This document shows positions 62,284 to 64,000 of a stretch of 64,000 bases of DNA, piece by piece; within the stretch, counting starts at the first letter, position 1, and each line of letters starts with the position of its first letter. The translations under genes and the position numbers were made by a program. This stretch comes from Hahellaceae bacterium (GTDB taxonomy: Bacteria; Pseudomonadota; Gammaproteobacteria; Pseudomonadales; Oleiphilaceae). The notes below the pieces were generated by a model. The model was not told where the DNA came from and did no database searches. It was given only the letters and a program-made list of their open reading frames with translations. Location: contig JACKOB010000003.1 in the NCBI GenBank assembly GCA_024234575.1, forward strand, positions 496,001-560,000. The letters are read 5' to 3'.

Positions 62284-64000
62284 TCAGGCGTTCATCTCAT
62301 ACTGGTCTTTCATGGCGTAGGCGTAGTTTTCCCACATTCTTTGGTCGCGCTCTTTGTCGACGTTTGGTCGTTTGATCATGCGCTCGCAGATGGTTTGTTG
62401 AACCAGTGTCGCACAGCCTTTTTGTCTTAATACCAGCGCAAACTTTGAGAAGTCGCGAATGATAAAGTCAAAAATTTGCTCGATCAGGTCATCTTCGATA
62501 CCGGTGAGTTTGGCATTCTCAAGAATCAACTGTCCGTAGACAACCAGGGTAAACAGCTCGCCAAGGTGCAACAAGAAGTCGAAATCTTTGCTTTGCTCTT
62601 CGCTGGGCTTACCGGCGACTAAAAGGATTTTTAGCAGGCGAATCTGTTTTTTGAAGATATTGACGTTGGGTAAGTCGTACTGGTTGTAGATTTTTCGGTA
62701 ATCATGGAAGCGAGTTTTACCCAGACCTTTAGTTGGTCCTTGATCAAACAGGAAGTCGTCATTCTTGGCTTCGTCCATGCGGCCGATTTCTGGGAATTTA
62801 CCAGGTTTGAAGAAGTAGTTACCCATAAACTTCAGAATAAGCGCCATGTTCACATGCACGGTTCCTTCCAGTTTTGGCAGGGCGCGAATGTCTTTTACCG
62901 CCATTTCGAAGTACATGTTCTTTTCGAACCCTTTCGCGGCAATGACATCCCACAGCAGGTTCATTACTTCTTCGCCTTGTGTGGTCACTTTCATTTTTAC
63001 CATTGGTGTGAAGAGCAGGTAACGACGGTCTTCATGGCTGGCACAACGCATATAGTCGATTGCGCGTTGGCCGAAAAGCTTCATGGCGCTCAGGCGCGCA
63101 TAGGCTTCGGTAAACAGCTGCTTGATGTGCACGAAGTCTGTCACATAGTGGTCAAACAGACGGCGGTGCGATGCGTGGTTGATGGCTTCATAGAATGCGT
63201 GTGAGCAAATGCCAATAGACGCCCAGCCCAGGTTAAACTTACCAACGTTGACCGTATTAAGTGCCATATCCCATGCATCTCGGCCTTTGGCGAGAATGTC
63301 TTCTTCCTTAATGGGGTAATTGTTTAAGCGATACTCGGCAACATAGTTTTGCGAGTTAACAACATTTTGTACCAGCTCGTAATTTGGATGTTGTGATTCG
63401 ACGACGAAGAATACGTACTCGTCAGTATCGGTGAGTTTGCCGAATGTAGATACCAGTGCCGCCTTATTACCGTTACCGATATAGTATTTACTGCCGTTGG
63501 CCAAATAAGTGCCGTCTTCCTGGCGGGTTACATGCATGTCGCTGGAGTAGATGTCGGCGCCATGTTCTTTTTCTGACAGGCCAAATGCGAAGATACCGCC
63601 TTCTTTTAAAAGTTTCGCTGCACGCTTTTTAACGACTTCGTTTTCACTGATCCAGATAGGGCCAAGGCCCAGAATGGTTACCTGCCAGGTGTACCAGTGC
63701 GCGAGTCCGTAAAATCCGAATATTTCGTTAAGCGCACAGTTACGCAGCGTGTCCCAACGATACTCTTTAGTGCCGTAGCCTTGTGGCGTTAAAAATGTTG
63801 CGAAGAGCTTTTCCTTTTTTTCAAACTCAAGGAAGTCTGCATACCAGGTGCGCTCGTGATCGTCTTCTTTCAGCCTGGCTTTACCGCGACTCTCAAAGAA
63901 GTTGATGGTCTTTTTTACCAACTCTTGTGAGTGTTTATCGAGGTGATCATAAGAGGCCGTTTTCGGGTTTAGAATCACCGAAGTTTGCGTCGTTGCGGGT
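62284..64000 (-). CDS. Acyl-CoA dehydrogenase family protein, 5' end at the window edge
   Basis: At least 564 residues are visible. It has the acyl-CoA dehydrogenase layout: an N-terminal helical part, FGLSEKEHGADIYSSDMHV as the flavin-contact region, GSKYYIGNGNKA, then a helical C-terminal domain with LEGTVHVNMALI and a long extra tail. The family oxidises acyl-CoA at the alpha-beta bond using FAD. A GTG at 63978 could start it, but no ribosome site is seen and the frame is open to the window end, so the gene may begin beyond it. Confidence 0.9.
   Translation of the reverse strand, partial: PATTQTSVILNPKTASYDHLDKHSQELVKKTINFFESRGKARLKEDDHERTWYADFLEFEKKEKLFATFLTPQGYGTKEYRWDTLRNCALNEIFGFYGLAHWYTWQVTILGLGPIWISENEVVKKRAAKLLKEGGIFAFGLSEKEHGADIYSSDMHVTRQEDGTYLANGSKYYIGNGNKAALVSTFGKLTDTDEYVFFVVESQHPNYELVQNVVNSQNYVAEYRLNNYPIKEEDILAKGRDAWDMALNTVNVGKFNLGWASIGICSHAFYEAINHASHRRLFDHYVTDFVHIKQLFTEAYARLSAMKLFGQRAIDYMRCASHEDRRYLLFTPMVKMKVTTQGEEVMNLLWDVIAAKGFEKNMYFEMAVKDIRALPKLEGTVHVNMALILKFMGNYFFKPGKFPEIGRMDEAKNDDFLFDQGPTKGLGKTRFHDYRKIYNQYDLPNVNIFKKQIRLLKILLVAGKPSEEQSKDFDFLLHLGELFTLVVYGQLILENAKLTGIEDDLIEQIFDFIIRDFSKFALVLRQKGCATLVQQTICERMIKRPNVDKERDQRMWENYAYAMKDQYEMNA

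Overview
The window reads as a chromosomal segment of a free-living, probably marine gammaproteobacterium. Support at class level comes from the close resemblance of RlmC, FolM, DbpA, DeaD, DinB and EfpL to enterobacterial/pseudomonad proteins, and from the Na+/H+ antiporter NhaD. Lipid genes (acyl-CoA dehydrogenase, a retinol-saturase/phytoene-desaturase-like flavoprotein, an acyl-ACP-reductase-like protein, a diiron protein with its reductase) and a PEP-CTERM protein recall Cellvibrionales-type marine lineages, but genus-level placement is a guess. No rRNA, tRNA, CRISPR array or prophage was seen. One complete insertion sequence is present.

Layout. 1-5 kb: membrane protein fragment, double cNMP-binding/rhodanese protein, GGDEF-PilZ protein, YgjP-like metallopeptidase, response regulator. 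5-18 kb: a run of periplasmic solute-binding proteins (one interrupted by an in-frame stop), cold-shock protein, DbpA, an NAD-dependent epimerase, then a HAMP-PAS-GGDEF-EAL sensor split in two by a 1,498-bp IS with a 6-bp target duplication. 17-24 kb: housekeeping (DinB, MenH-like hydrolase, MCE lipoprotein, RlmC, FolM, HNH protein). 24-31 kb: another binding protein, EF-hand protein, frameshifted PEP-CTERM gene, Cds1-like PLP enzyme, NhaD, CBS protein, hydrolase. 31-43 kb: large solute-binding protein next to a chemoreceptor, a diiron protein plus ferredoxin-type reductase divergent from an AraC regulator with phased repeats between them, and a 1,200-residue ABC_sub_bind-PAS-GGDEF-EAL protein. 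43-57 kb: DUF998-type membrane protein, neutral ceramidase, Nudix enzyme, Ser/Thr kinase convergent with an ECF sigma factor, two-domain AAR-like protein, HDOD protein, MBL-fold protein, and a FabR-like regulator/EfpL/SlyD-like/ketopantoate-reductase run. 57-64 kb: DeaD, the FAD oxidoreductase divergent from PadR, and acyl-CoA dehydrogenase.

How it fits together. The strongest theme is environmental sensing linked to cyclic-di-GMP and chemotaxis. Seven periplasmic-binding-protein modules occur without any ABC permease or ATPase in the window, and several sit beside GGDEF/EAL or chemoreceptor genes. This suggests ligand-sensing partners of the NspS-MbaA kind rather than importers. A second theme is lipid oxidation and remodelling under dedicated local regulators (AraC, PadR, TetR). 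Several genes carry single lesions (in-frame stop, frameshifts, IS insertion), pointing to ongoing decay or, for the single-base cases, sequencing error.
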